A DNA stretch of 64,000 bases, from NCBI RefSeq assembly GCF_030408915.1, contig NZ_CP047654.1, positions 1,302,001 to 1,366,000 on the forward strand, in the 5' to 3' direction. Shown one piece after another: positions 37,511-46,625 of the stretch (position 1 is its first letter; every line of letters starts with the position of its first letter). The DNA comes from Corynebacterium guangdongense. GTDB lineage: Bacteria > Actinomycetota > Actinomycetes > Mycobacteriales > Mycobacteriaceae. The notes beneath the pieces are model-generated. The model was not told where the DNA came from, did no database searches, and worked only from the letters and a program-made list of their open reading frames with translations. The position numbers and the translations under genes were made by a program.

Positions 37511-37630
37511 GTGTCGGTGGTTGATAGCGGTAGGGAAACGCCCGGTCCCATTCCGAACCCGGAAGCTAAGCCTACCCGCGCTGATGGTACTGCACCTGGG
37601 AGGGTGTGGGAGAGTAAGACACCGCCGACC
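37511..37630 (+). rRNA. rrf: 5S ribosomal RNA
   Basis: About 120 bases; GTCGGTGGT (37513-37521) pairs with ACCGCCGAC (37621-37629) as the closing helix, and CCCGGTCCCATTCCGAACCC is the conserved loop region. Closes the rRNA operon 125 bases behind 23S. Confidence 0.95.
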
Positions 37631-37656
37631 TAAAACCAAAAAATTCAATAGTGCAA

Positions 37657-37720
37657 CGTCAAGGGAGCGTGGTCGTCCGAGTAGAGCTCAATGCTCCTCG
37701 GCGGCCGCGCTCCCTTGACG
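37657..37720 (+). terminator. rRNA operon terminator
   Basis: A perfect 13-bp outer stem (37657-37669 with 37708-37720) encloses a further hairpin and is followed by CATTTTCC. Confidence 0.85.
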
Positions 37721-37804
37721 CATTTTCCTGTCCGGTCATCGACAATGGCTACCGGGCAGTTCTAATCGCATCCCTCCGCGGGGTGCAGGAAGGTCAATTT
37801 TCAC

Positions 37805-38887
37805 ATGGCTGACAACGACAACCGCGACCACAACCGCCGAGACCGCGATGATCGGCGGCGCAATGCCGACGGGGGCCGTCCCCGCAGCGGGGGCTCCGGT
37901 CAGCGTGGCTACGGAGCCGACCGTGGCGGCAACGAGCGTCGGGACTGGGGATCGAAGGAGCGCCGTGGTGAGGGCGGCGATCGACGTTCCTATGGCGACC
38001 GGGATTCCCGTGGCGGCGACCGCCAGGACCGGCGCCGTGATGATCGACGTTCCTCCGGCGACCGAGACAACCGACGTGGTGATTCCCGTGGCGACAGCCG
38101 CGACAACCGCGGCGGCCGTCGTCCCACCGGTGCGCGTTATGGGCAGCGAGGCGACGACTTCACGGGCGGCCCGCGCAGCGGCCCGGTGCGGCAGGGCTTC
38201 CGTGAGGAGCGCATGGACCGTCGGGCTGCTGAGCCGGACCTGCCGGAGGGTCTGGATCTGGCTGATCTGGATCCACTGGTCCGCCAGGATCTTCGGGTCC
38301 TGTCCAAGGACAACGCCGAGGCCGTCGGCAAGCACATCTTGATGGCCGCAGAGTTGGTGGACGACGCCCCGGAACTCGCCCTCCAGCACGCCAGGGCGGC
38401 CAAGAACCGTGCCGGTCGCGTCGCAGTCGCCCGGGAAGTCAACGGGATCACCGCCTACCGTGCAGGTGAGTGGAAGGAGGCGCTGTCCGAACTGCGGGCA
38501 GCCCGTCGCATCGGCGGCGGTCCGGGGATGCTCGCCCTCATGGCCGATTGCGAGCGTGGTCTGGGCCGTCCGGAGAAGGCCATCGAGCTGTCGCGCTCGG
38601 AGGAGGTCGCGCAGCTGGACAGGGAGGCGGCCGTCGAGTTCGCCATCGTCATCGCCGGAGCCCGACACGACATGGGGCAGCACGAGTCCGCGGTCCTGAC
38701 GGTGGAGCGGATGAATCCTGACCGGAAGGACGATTCATTCTCGGGTCTTCGGCTGGCTTACGCCTATGCGGACGCGCTGGCGCAGGCGGGTCGCACCGAG
38801 GAGGCGCGGGACTGGTTCGCCCATGTCGTCGCCAAGGACGAGGACGAATGGACGGATGCCGCCGAGCGCCTTGAGGCTCTCGACTAA
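37805..38887 (+). CDS. Protein with RG/RD-rich disordered N-terminus and TPR-like C-terminus
   Basis: 360 residues. Residues 1-135 are low-complexity, packed with Arg, Asp, Gly and Ser in RG, RD and GDR patterns, as in RNA-binding disordered regions. Residues about 150-355 are helical and TPR-like (ALQHARAAKNRAGRVAVARE, ALSELRAARRIGGGPG, AYADALAQAGRTEEARDWF). The position before the HAD gene and tlyA matches the conserved TPR-protein gene in mycobacteria (Rv1691). The codons of the N-terminal part contain short repeated DNA segments. Function unknown; RNA or ribosome association is only suggested by composition. Confidence 0.85.
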   Translation: MADNDNRDHNRRDRDDRRRNADGGRPRSGGSGQRGYGADRGGNERRDWGSKERRGEGGDRRSYGDRDSRGGDRQDRRRDDRRSSGDRDNRRGDSRGDSRDNRGGRRPTGARYGQRGDDFTGGPRSGPVRQGFREERMDRRAAEPDLPEGLDLADLDPLVRQDLRVLSKDNAEAVGKHILMAAELVDDAPELALQHARAAKNRAGRVAVAREVNGITAYRAGEWKEALSELRAARRIGGGPGMLALMADCERGLGRPEKAIELSRSEEVAQLDREAAVEFAIVIAGARHDMGQHESAVLTVERMNPDRKDDSFSGLRLAYAYADALAQAGRTEEARDWFAHVVAKDEDEWTDAAERLEALD

Positions 38888-38890
38888 GGT
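38885..38890 (+). promoter_or_regulatory. -10 element of the HAD phosphatase gene
   Basis: TAAGGT ends eight bases before ATG 38899 and includes the stop codon of the preceding gene. Confidence 0.35.
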
Positions 38891-38898
38891 TGGAGGAC

Positions 38899-39879
38899 AT
38901 GAGTCTTCTGGAGTTCTACGATGCCCTGCTGCTGGACCTTGACGGAACCGTGTGGGAGGGCGGCCGGGCCATCCCCGGCGCCGTAGAAACCATCACGGCG
39001 GCGGGCCTGCCGGCGGTCTACATCACCAACAACGCCTCCCGCGGCCCGGCTTCCGTCGTCGAGAAGCTCGCGGCGATCGGCCTCGAGGTGACGGAGGAGA
39101 GTGTCCTGACCTCGGCGCAGGCCGCCGTCGCCATGGGGCTGCAGGATTTCCCCTCCGGGACGAGGGTGTTGGTGGTGGGCACCGAGTCTTTCCGTGATCT
39201 CGCGCGGGCGGCGGGTCTCGAGGTGGTCGACTCCGCTGACGAGCGGCCCGCCGTCGTCTTCCACGGCCATAACCCGGAGACCGGGTGGGCGCAGCTGACC
39301 GAGGCCGCCCTCGCGATCCGCGAGGGCGCGGTCTACATCGCCAGCAACCTGGATTCGACGCTGCCGATGGAGCGGGGGCTCGCGGTGGGCAACGGCTCCA
39401 TGGTCGCGGCGGTCATCTCCGCGACCGGCGTCGCCCCGGCGGCCGCCGGTAAGCCGCAACCGACGATGTTCCATCAGGCCGTCGCCACGCTTGGTGCGCA
39501 GCGCCCGCTGGCGGTGGGCGACCGTCTCAACACCGACATCGAGGGCGCCAACGCCGCCGGCATCCCCACCTTCCAGGTCCTGACCGGGGTCCATGGCGCC
39601 CTTGACCTCATCGAGGCCCCGAAGGAGCAGCGTCCGACCTACATCGGCCGGGACATGCGCGATCTCCACCGGACCGCCGGGGAACTGCTGCCGGGCGCCC
39701 AGGGCGGCTTCACCGCGCGCACCAACCGCCGCGACATTCTGCTGGAACGCGGCAACGCGGACGGCACCCCGGAGCAGGCCCTGCGCACCGTCCTGGAGGT
39801 GGCGTGGTCGATGCCGGAGCCTCCGGAGCTCATCCGCCCGATGTCCGAGGCGGCCGAAGCCGCCACCGACGCCTGGTAG
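38899..39879 (+). CDS. HAD-superfamily (NagD-type) phosphatase
   Basis: 326 residues. Motif I DLDGTVWEG holds the nucleophile Asp near residue 14 and the acid Asp two further; motif II is ITNNASRG near 44, and the late motif VGDRLNTDIEGANAAGI near 210 coordinates magnesium. The C2-type cap lies between them, as in NagD and p-nitrophenyl phosphatase relatives. A C-terminal extension of about 70 residues follows the core. The same gene stands before tlyA in mycobacteria. The substrate is unknown. TTG 38890 would add three residues; both starts are close to the GGAGG at 38892. Confidence 0.9.
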   Translation: MSLLEFYDALLLDLDGTVWEGGRAIPGAVETITAAGLPAVYITNNASRGPASVVEKLAAIGLEVTEESVLTSAQAAVAMGLQDFPSGTRVLVVGTESFRDLARAAGLEVVDSADERPAVVFHGHNPETGWAQLTEAALAIREGAVYIASNLDSTLPMERGLAVGNGSMVAAVISATGVAPAAAGKPQPTMFHQAVATLGAQRPLAVGDRLNTDIEGANAAGIPTFQVLTGVHGALDLIEAPKEQRPTYIGRDMRDLHRTAGELLPGAQGGFTARTNRRDILLERGNADGTPEQALRTVLEVAWSMPEPPELIRPMSEAAEAATDAW

Positions 39880-39913
39880 ACCTCTCAGACATCCCCGACC
39901 AGAGGAGGGTAAA

Positions 39914-40084
39914 GTGACTGCTCCGAAGCCATCCGATCCACGTCGTCCGGGCGGCATCACCCCCGGCGAGGTGGATGAGCGCCTGAGCCGCATTCTGGGT
40001 ACACCCGCCGCTACCCTGGCCGACGAGGCCGAGCAGTTGGAGGCGGCACACGACGTGCTGAACCAGGCTCTGCAGAACAACTAG
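39914..40084 (+). CDS. Small conserved protein of the tlyA cluster
   Basis: 56 residues from GTG 39914 behind AGGAGGG. Pro-rich start, then an acidic helix (VDERLSRILG, LADEAEQLEAAHDVLNQAL). No signal or membrane segment. A protein of this size lies at the same place, between the HAD phosphatase and tlyA, in mycobacteria (Rv1693), which supports it being real. Function unknown. Confidence 0.75.
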   Translation: MTAPKPSDPRRPGGITPGEVDERLSRILGTPAATLADEAEQLEAAHDVLNQALQNN

Positions 40085-40117
40085 CCCGTCATCCCCTCCC
40101 TCCGAAAGGTTTCTCCC

Positions 40118-40942
40118 ATGGCATCAGGCCGACGCCGCCTCGACGCGGAACTTGTCCGGCGAAAGATCGCCCGCTCCCGCGAGCACGCCGTCGAGATGAT
40201 CAAGGACGGCCGTGTCACCGTCGCCGGTTTCCTGGCCAGCAAACCAGCCACGCAGGTGGACCCGGGGGAGTCCATCAAGGTCACCGAGGCGCAGGACGAC
40301 GGGTGGGCGTCGCGGGGCGCGCACAAGCTCCTCGGTGCCCTCGAGGCCTTCGAACCGCAGGGGCTGGTCGTTACGGGCAAAAAGGCGCTAGACGCCGGCG
40401 CCTCGACGGGCGGGTTCACCGACGTGCTCCTGCGTCGGGGCGCGGCGGAGGTCGTCGCGGTCGACGTCGGCTACGGTCAGCTCATCTGGCGCCTGCAGGA
40501 CGACGAACGGGTCCGGGTCCTCGACCGCACCAACATCCGCAACCTCACGCCGACGATGACGGGCGGCCCCTGCGATCTCATGGTCGGGGATCTGTCCTTC
40601 ATTTCCCTGACCCTGACCCTGCCGGCCATCGCGCAGTGCCTGCGCGACGGCGCCGACCTGCTGCCGATGGTCAAACCCCAGTTCGAGGTCGGCAAGGACC
40701 GCCTGGGCAGCGGAGGGGTCGTGCGCAGCCCCGAGTTGCGCGCCGAGGTGACGCGCGACGTCGCCGAGTTCGCCTTCACGCTCGGGTTGAGCTGCCGCGG
40801 TGTGGTCGCGTCCCCGCTGCCGGGGCCGAGCGGTAACGTAGAATATTTCCTGTGGCTGGTCAAGGACGGCGGCGCCAGCGCCCCGACGGAAGCGGAGCTG
40901 GCCGCCATGATCGAACGGGCCGTCCAGGAGGGACCGCAGTGA
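40118..40942 (+). CDS. tlyA: TlyA-family rRNA (cytidine-2'-O)-methyltransferase
   Basis: 274 residues. An N-terminal S4 RNA-binding domain (about 4-65, RRLDAELVRRKIARSREHA) is joined to an FtsJ-like methyltransferase domain with the SAM motif LDAGASTGGFTDVLL near 89-103 and MVGDLSFISL near 152. TlyA methylates cytidines of 16S and/or 23S rRNA at the ribose; its loss gives capreomycin resistance in mycobacteria. Which residues this enzyme modifies is not visible. Stop overlaps the nadK start. Confidence 0.94.
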   Translation: MASGRRRLDAELVRRKIARSREHAVEMIKDGRVTVAGFLASKPATQVDPGESIKVTEAQDDGWASRGAHKLLGALEAFEPQGLVVTGKKALDAGASTGGFTDVLLRRGAAEVVAVDVGYGQLIWRLQDDERVRVLDRTNIRNLTPTMTGGPCDLMVGDLSFISLTLTLPAIAQCLRDGADLLPMVKPQFEVGKDRLGSGGVVRSPELRAEVTRDVAEFAFTLGLSCRGVVASPLPGPSGNVEYFLWLVKDGGASAPTEAELAAMIERAVQEGPQ

Positions 40943-41892
40943 GCGAAGCACAGCACGTCACGCAATCTGGGGGACCCGTGCGGCGGGAGATCCTCCTCGT
41001 GCCGCACACGGGCCGGCAGACCAATGTCCGGGCCGCCGCCCGCGCCGCCGAACTGCTCGAGGGCGCCGGAATCTCGGTCCGGGTGCTCGTCTCCCACGGC
41101 ACCGAGCCCCTCGAGCAGCACCCGTCGCTGGCGAAGCTGCCGCGGGTGCGGCACGAGGCGGCCGCCGCCGAAGGCTGTGAGCTCGTGCTCGTCCTCGGCG
41201 GGGACGGGACCTTCCTCCGCGCGGCCGACCTGGCCCGTGCCCAGGATCTGCCGGTCCTGGGCATCAACCTCGGGCACGTGGGCTTCCTGGCCGAATGGGA
41301 GGCCGCCTCCCTGGACCTGGCGATTCGGCGGGTGATCGACAAGGTGTACCGGGTTGAGGACCGCATGACCATCGACGTCACCGTGACCGACGTCGACGGG
41401 GGGCTCATCGGCCAGAGCTGGGCGCTCAACGAGGTGTCGGTGGAGAACATCGACCGCAGGGGCGTGCTCGACGCGATTCTCGAGGTCGATTTCCGCCCGG
41501 TGTCCTCCTTCGGCTGCGACGGCATCATCATCTCCACGCCGACGGGCTCCACCGCCTACGCCTTCTCCGCGGGCGGCCCGGTGCTGTGGCCGGAACTGGA
41601 CGCCATCCTCGTGCAGCCGAACAACGCCCATGCGCTGTTCACCAAGCCGCTGGTGGTCTCGCCCAGCTCGACGGTGGCCGTGGAGTCGGTTTCGACGACG
41701 AACCCGGCGCAGGCCGTCATGGACGGTTTCCGCATCGTGCCGGTCCCGCCGGGGGCGCGTGTCGAGGTGACCTACGGTCATCGTCCGGTGCGCTGGGTGC
41801 GTCTGGACGAGCAGGCTTTCACGGACCGGCTGGTGACCAAACTGCGCCTGCCGGTGGCGGGCTGGCGCGGACCGCGGGCGGCCGGCCGGTAG
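40939..41892 (+). CDS. nadK: NAD kinase
   Basis: 317 residues from GTG 40939, overlapping tlyA by four bases. Makes NADP from NAD with ATP or polyphosphate. The GGDGTFLRAA motif is at 87-96, GHVGFLAEW near 113, and the NE motif (ALNEVSVEN) near 168 with STPTGSTAYAFSAGGPV near 197. Conserved tlyA-nadK-recN order. Confidence 0.96.
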   Translation: MSEAQHVTQSGGPVRREILLVPHTGRQTNVRAAARAAELLEGAGISVRVLVSHGTEPLEQHPSLAKLPRVRHEAAAAEGCELVLVLGGDGTFLRAADLARAQDLPVLGINLGHVGFLAEWEAASLDLAIRRVIDKVYRVEDRMTIDVTVTDVDGGLIGQSWALNEVSVENIDRRGVLDAILEVDFRPVSSFGCDGIIISTPTGSTAYAFSAGGPVLWPELDAILVQPNNAHALFTKPLVVSPSSTVAVESVSTTNPAQAVMDGFRIVPVPPGARVEVTYGHRPVRWVRLDEQAFTDRLVTKLRLPVAGWRGPRAAGR

Positions 41893-41895
41893 CAT
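41890..41895 (+). promoter_or_regulatory. -10 element of recN, leaderless type
   Basis: TAGCAT overlaps the nadK stop codon and ends seven bases before ATG 41903. Confidence 0.4.
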
Positions 41896-41902
41896 AGTCC
41901 GC

Positions 41903-43627
41903 ATGCTCGCAGACATCTCGATCGCCAATCTGGGCGTCATCACCTCCGCCTCGGCGGAGCTTGCCGACGGCCTGACCGTCCTCACCGGTGAGACCGGTGC
42001 GGGCAAAACCATGGTGGTCACCGGGCTTCGCCTGCTCACCGGCGGGCGTGCCGACGCCTCCCGGGTGCGGACCGGTTCCGATCAGGCGCTGGTCGAGGGC
42101 CACTTCACGGTCCACACCATGGGGGAGCCGACCCGTCAGGCCCTCACCGCCCTGGCCGAGGAGGCCGGGGTGAGCACCGACGAGAACGGGGAGTACCTCG
42201 CTTCGCGTACCGTCAGCGCCAAAGGCCGCTCCCGCGCCCACCTCGGCGGGCGCAGCGTCCCGGCCGCCACCATGCAGGAATTCACCTCCCACCTACTGAC
42301 CATCCACGGCCAGAACGATCAACTTCGCCTGACCAGCCCGGACGAGCAGCTCGCCGCACTGGACCGTTTCGATCCGGCGATCCCGCCGATCCTGGCCGCC
42401 TACCGCGAGGCCTATCGCACGTGGCGGGGTTTGGCCAAGGACCTCAGGGAGCGGACCGGGAAGCGTCGCGAACTGGCCCAGGAGGTCGACCGCCTGGGCT
42501 TTGCCATCGGTGAAATAGACGAGATCGCACCGAAGGACAACGAGGACGTCGAGCTGGTCGAACAGATCCGCCGACTGCAGGACGTCGATACGCTCCGGGA
42601 GGCGGCGACCCTCGCCCTGGGCGCCATTGACGGGGCCGAGGCCCTCGGCGGTTATGACGACGAAGGGGATCCCGCCTCCACCCTGCTCGGCCAGGCGCAC
42701 TCCGCTCTCGCCGGCAACGAGGATCCCGAACTGCGGGAGCAGGCGGCGACGCTGGCGGAGGTCATCTCCCAGCTGTCCGACGTCACGGGCACCCTCGGCC
42801 GGTTCCTGGCGGACCTGGACGCCGATCCGCAGGCCCTGGAAAAGATGCTGCAGCGCCAGCAGGAACTCAAGTCCTTGACCCGCAAGTACGCCAGCGACAT
42901 CGACGGGGTGATCGCCTGGCGGACGAAGGCCGCCAAGCGGCTGGCGAAAATCGACACCTCCACCGAGGCGCTCGACAAGCTGACCGCACAGGTCGCGGCC
43001 GCGGAAAAGACGATGAAGGCCGCGGCGAAGAAGCTGAGCGCCGCGCGCGCGAAGGCGGCGACCACGCTCGGCGAACAGGTGACCCAGGAGCTGCGCGGAC
43101 TGGCGATGCCGAAGGCCCGGCTGGAGGTCGCCGTCGACAGGACCCAGCCCGGGCCCGAGGGCGCCGACCAGGTGGAGCTGCGCCTGGCGCCCAACGACGC
43201 CATGGCGGCCCGCCCGCTGGCCTCCTCGGCCTCCGGCGGCGAACTGTCCCGCGTCATGCTCGCACTCGAGGTGATCCTTTCCTCGGGGAGCCGGGGCACG
43301 ACGATGGTCTTCGACGAGGTCGACGCCGGCGTCGGCGGGCGCGCCGCCGTGGAGATCGGTCGTCGACTGGCGCGTCTGGCCACGCACAACCAGGTCATCG
43401 TCGTCACTCACCTGCCGCAGGTGGCCGCCTACGCGGACACGCACCTGCACGTCGCCAAGGAGGTGGGGGACGCCACGGTCACCTCCGGGGTGCGCTCGCT
43501 CAGCGACGAGGAACGCATCGAGGAACTGGCCCGCATGCTCGCCGGCCTGGACGACACGGAGACCGGCCGCGCCCACGCAACCGAGCTCCTCCACCGTGCG
43601 CAGGAGGAAGTCGAGGCGATGCGCTAG
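41903..43627 (+). CDS. recN: DNA repair protein RecN
   Basis: 574 residues, an SMC-like ATPase acting early in double-strand break repair. Walker A GETGAGKT is at 29-36; the central coiled coils span about 155-360; the signature SSASGGELSRVMLALE is near 445 and Walker B TTMVFDEVDAGVGG near 470. The gene has its own -10 box in addition to possible read-through from nadK. Confidence 0.96.
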   Translation: MLADISIANLGVITSASAELADGLTVLTGETGAGKTMVVTGLRLLTGGRADASRVRTGSDQALVEGHFTVHTMGEPTRQALTALAEEAGVSTDENGEYLASRTVSAKGRSRAHLGGRSVPAATMQEFTSHLLTIHGQNDQLRLTSPDEQLAALDRFDPAIPPILAAYREAYRTWRGLAKDLRERTGKRRELAQEVDRLGFAIGEIDEIAPKDNEDVELVEQIRRLQDVDTLREAATLALGAIDGAEALGGYDDEGDPASTLLGQAHSALAGNEDPELREQAATLAEVISQLSDVTGTLGRFLADLDADPQALEKMLQRQQELKSLTRKYASDIDGVIAWRTKAAKRLAKIDTSTEALDKLTAQVAAAEKTMKAAAKKLSAARAKAATTLGEQVTQELRGLAMPKARLEVAVDRTQPGPEGADQVELRLAPNDAMAARPLASSASGGELSRVMLALEVILSSGSRGTTMVFDEVDAGVGGRAAVEIGRRLARLATHNQVIVVTHLPQVAAYADTHLHVAKEVGDATVTSGVRSLSDEERIEELARMLAGLDDTETGRAHATELLHRAQEEVEAMR

Positions 43628-43691
43628 GCGCGGAGATTGCTTGGGCGCGCCTTCCACACCGTCGGTCGTGTGCCAGCGACAATGTCGAACT

Positions 43692-44936
43692 ATGAGTGCG
43701 TCTGATTCCTCCGCCGCGTCCACCGGTTCGACCGCGGGAACCGGCCCCGTGGTCGGCCCGGACACGTCCGGAGCCACCTCGCCGGTCGTCGGCGCCCTGC
43801 GCGACTGGACCTCCGTCGCCACAGGGCGGCGGCGTCTCAACGCCGGCGACATCGCCGTCATCGACGACACGGACCTGAGTCGCCGGGAGGCGCAGGCGCT
43901 TCTCGACGCGCGCCCCGCCGCCGTCGTCAACGTCGGACACTTCACCACCGGCGCGGTCCCGAACTTCGGTCCGCTGATGCTGATCGACGCCGGGGTCACT
44001 CTCGTGGAGGGGGTCGGGGAGGGGATCCGCTCCGGATTTCGCGACGGCGCCCGGAAGGGGCGGGTGAACCCGGACGGCGCCGTCCTCAACGGCGCGAAGA
44101 CCATCGCCCAGGGCACGCTGCTCAGCGCCGCGGAGGCCGAGGCCCGCTTCGAGGACGCCCGTGGCACCCTCGACGCGACCGTCAGCGCTTTCGCGGGCAA
44201 CGCCGTCGAATTCGTGCAGTACGAGGCCCCGCTGCTCATTGACGGCATGGGCATCCCCGACGTCGGCGAGGACATCACCGGCCGCAAGGTGCTCGTCCTC
44301 GCCGACGCCGAACGCGGCCGGGACCTGATGCGCAACCTGCGCAATTTCATCCGCGAGTACGAACCCGTCCTCATCGGCGTCGAGGGGGCGGCGGACGTGC
44401 TCCTCGCCGCAGGCTACACCCCCGACTTCATCGTCGGTGATCCCGTGAAGGTGGGTACCGATACCCTGCGCAGCGGCGCCCGCGTCATCCTGCCGGCGGA
44501 TCCGGACGGCCACGCCACCGGCCTGGAGCGCATCCAGGACCTCGGCGTCGGCGCCATGACCTTCCCCGCCGCCACCGAATCCGCGACGGATCTGGCGCTG
44601 CTGCTTGCCGAGCACCACGGCGCCACCATGATCGTGCTCGCCGGACGCCCGCTCTCCCTCGCCGACGTCTTCACCCGCCATCCCGACGCTACCCCGGCCA
44701 CGGTCCTCACGCGCGCGAAGCTCGGACCGAAGCTGGTCGACGCCGACGCCATCATCGGTCTCTACTCGATAGGCTCCGGGCGCGGCCTCGGCTGGCTCTG
44801 GGCGGCGCTGGGACTGCTGGTGGCCGTGGCGGCGATCATCCTCGTGATCGGGTTCGGCGGCGACGGAACGTTCCTCAACAACATCATCGACACCTGGAAC
44901 GGCATGGCGTTGACCGTGCAGGGCTGGTTCCGCTGA
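43692..44936 (+). CDS. steA: SteA-like membrane protein (cytokinetic ring / thiamine pyrophosphokinase-like)
   Basis: 414 residues. An N-terminal disordered S/T/G-rich stretch (1-40) is followed by a cytoplasmic domain with a pyrophosphokinase-like core (GHFTTGAVPNFGP, TPDFIVGDPVKV) and one C-terminal membrane helix near 363-390. In C. glutamicum SteA and SteB form a complex that helps daughter-cell separation by supporting the RipA peptidoglycan hydrolase system. The next gene is steB, with the usual order recN-steA-steB. The ATG at 43692 has no clear ribosome binding site. Confidence 0.85.
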   Translation: MSASDSSAASTGSTAGTGPVVGPDTSGATSPVVGALRDWTSVATGRRRLNAGDIAVIDDTDLSRREAQALLDARPAAVVNVGHFTTGAVPNFGPLMLIDAGVTLVEGVGEGIRSGFRDGARKGRVNPDGAVLNGAKTIAQGTLLSAAEAEARFEDARGTLDATVSAFAGNAVEFVQYEAPLLIDGMGIPDVGEDITGRKVLVLADAERGRDLMRNLRNFIREYEPVLIGVEGAADVLLAAGYTPDFIVGDPVKVGTDTLRSGARVILPADPDGHATGLERIQDLGVGAMTFPAATESATDLALLLAEHHGATMIVLAGRPLSLADVFTRHPDATPATVLTRAKLGPKLVDADAIIGLYSIGSGRGLGWLWAALGLLVAVAAIILVIGFGGDGTFLNNIIDTWNGMALTVQGWFR

Positions 44937-44959
44937 CGCGGGCCGGAGAGGGGTAGACC

Positions 44960-45913
44960 ATGGCGAAGAAGAAGTCCGGCCGGGCCGGGTACTGGTGGGC
45001 GGGTCTCGGGTGGGGCGTGGCTGCCGGCGTCGCCCTCGGCACGCTGCTCCTGGCCCCCAACCTGCCCGGCGCGGGCGCCGGCGGCGGTGCGGCGAGTGTG
45101 CAGGCTCAGCTCGATCAGGCCACCCGCGCGGCCGAGATCAACGCGGTCCAGGCTGAGGTCTCCGATGACGCCGTGGGCCAGCTCATCCCCGGGATCGTGG
45201 CCGACACGCTCGCGCAGCGTCCGGTGCTGGTGATGAGCACCGCCGACGCCGACGCGCAGGACGTCGACGCGGTGCGCTGGCTGCTCGGCGCCGCCGCGGC
45301 GGACGACGCCGGCCACATCCGCCTGACGGAGAAGTTTCTCGACCGCGACCACGCCGATGAACTCAAGACGCTGGTCACGAGCACACTGCCGGCCGGCGCG
45401 CAGCTGTCCGAGGATTCGCTCCACCCGGGCACCCATGCGGGGGAGGCGCTGGGGTCCGCCCTTCTGCTCGACCCGGGAACGGCGGAGCCGACCGCCAGCA
45501 GCGCGGACCGGGCCGTGGTCCTGCAGTCGATGCGCGAGGCCGGCTTCATCGATTACCCGGACGGCACGATCCGGCCCGCCCAGGTGGTCGTCGTCATCAC
45601 CGGGGCCAATGACGGTTCCGGGGAGGGTGGCTTCGCCGCCGGCGCCCTGGCCAACTTCAGCATGGCCCTCGACGGGCGCGGCAACGGCGTGGTGCTGGCC
45701 GGGCGGGTGGAATCCGCCGCGGACCGGGGCACCATCGGTCTGGTCCGGGCGAACGAGTCTGGGGCGGCCAACGTCTCCACGGTCGATTCCCTGGAGCGGG
45801 AGTTCGCCCGGGGCGCGACCGTCCTGGCGGTCTCCGAGCAGCTGGCCGGCGAGGCCGGCGCCTATGGGGCGGCCGCCGAGGCCAACGCGGCGATGCCTGA
45901 CCCCCGCGGTTGA
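44960..45913 (+). CDS. steB: SteB/MctB-like membrane-anchored protein
   Basis: 317 residues with one N-terminal membrane helix (about 12-33) and an extracytoplasmic part that starts with a coiled coil (VQAQLDQATRAAEINAVQAE). The family is annotated both as copper transporter MctB in mycobacteria and as SteB in corynebacteria; the neighbouring steA favours the division role. It follows steA by 23 bases with GGAGAGGGG as ribosome binding site. Confidence 0.87.
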   Translation: MAKKKSGRAGYWWAGLGWGVAAGVALGTLLLAPNLPGAGAGGGAASVQAQLDQATRAAEINAVQAEVSDDAVGQLIPGIVADTLAQRPVLVMSTADADAQDVDAVRWLLGAAAADDAGHIRLTEKFLDRDHADELKTLVTSTLPAGAQLSEDSLHPGTHAGEALGSALLLDPGTAEPTASSADRAVVLQSMREAGFIDYPDGTIRPAQVVVVITGANDGSGEGGFAAGALANFSMALDGRGNGVVLAGRVESAADRGTIGLVRANESGAANVSTVDSLEREFARGATVLAVSEQLAGEAGAYGAAAEANAAMPDPRG

Positions 45914-45945
45914 CCGCGGAGGGTGGCGGCGGCGGGGAGCTGATC

Positions 45946-45951
45946 TAGGAT
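45946..45951 (+). promoter_or_regulatory. -10 element of the nudix gene, leaderless type
   Basis: TAGGAT ends eight bases before ATG 45960. Confidence 0.45.
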
Positions 45952-45959
45952 TGGCGGTC

Positions 45960-46619
45960 ATGAGCGCAGGCACACACGAATTCACGGTCACCGGCACCGA
46001 GCTGTTGCTGGAGTCCCCGATCCTCGGCGTGCGGCGTGACAGCGTCGTCATGCCCGAGAAGACCAACGCGTATCGCGAGGTCGTCGAGCATTTTGGCGCC
46101 GTGGCGGTGGTCGCGGTCAACGACCGGGGGCAGCTGGCGATGGTGCGCCAGTACCGCCACAGCGTGAAGAGCCGTCTCTGGGAGCTGCCCGCCGGGCTGC
46201 TGGATATGGCGGGGGAGTCGGAGCTGCCCGGTGCGCAGCGCGAACTCGCCGAGGAGGCCGGCCTGGCCGCGGGGCAGTGGTCCGTGCTCGTCGACATGGT
46301 CACCTCGCCCGGTTTCTGCGACGAGGCCGTCCGCGTCTTCCTCGCCACCGACCTCACTGAGGTCGAGCGCCCGCCGGCGGAGTTCGAGGAGGCCGACATG
46401 GAGCTGACGTGGCTGGATCTCGCCGACGCCCGCCGGGCCATCCTCGAGGGTCGCATCGTCAACTCCATCGCCATCGCCGGCATCTTCGCCGCCAGCGAGG
46501 TTCTCGCCGGGCGGGGCGTCCCGCGGGGGACGGACGCGCCCTTCGAGTACCGCCCGACGGGCCTGGCCGCCCGACGTCGGGAAGCTGGCGTCGGGCCCGA
46601 CATGAAGAAGATGGGCTGA
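45960..46619 (+). CDS. Nudix hydrolase, ADP-ribose pyrophosphatase type
   Basis: 219 residues. The Nudix box runs from AGLLDMAGE to RELAEEAGL near residues 79-103 and has one extra residue between the first glycine and glutamate, as in the mycobacterial ADP-ribose pyrophosphatase at the same locus (Rv1700). The dimer-type N-terminal strand region and the SPGFCDEAVRVFLA block fit that class, which hydrolyses ADP-ribose to AMP and ribose 5-phosphate. xerD follows seven bases later. Confidence 0.9.
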   Translation: MSAGTHEFTVTGTELLLESPILGVRRDSVVMPEKTNAYREVVEHFGAVAVVAVNDRGQLAMVRQYRHSVKSRLWELPAGLLDMAGESELPGAQRELAEEAGLAAGQWSVLVDMVTSPGFCDEAVRVFLATDLTEVERPPAEFEEADMELTWLDLADARRAILEGRIVNSIAIAGIFAASEVLAGRGVPRGTDAPFEYRPTGLAARRREAGVGPDMKKMG

Positions 46620-46625
46620 CGCGGC

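Noticed and set aside
42293..44374. 693-residue open frame antisense to recN and steA
   Set aside because: Spans two well-supported genes and the gap between them; no recognisable family.
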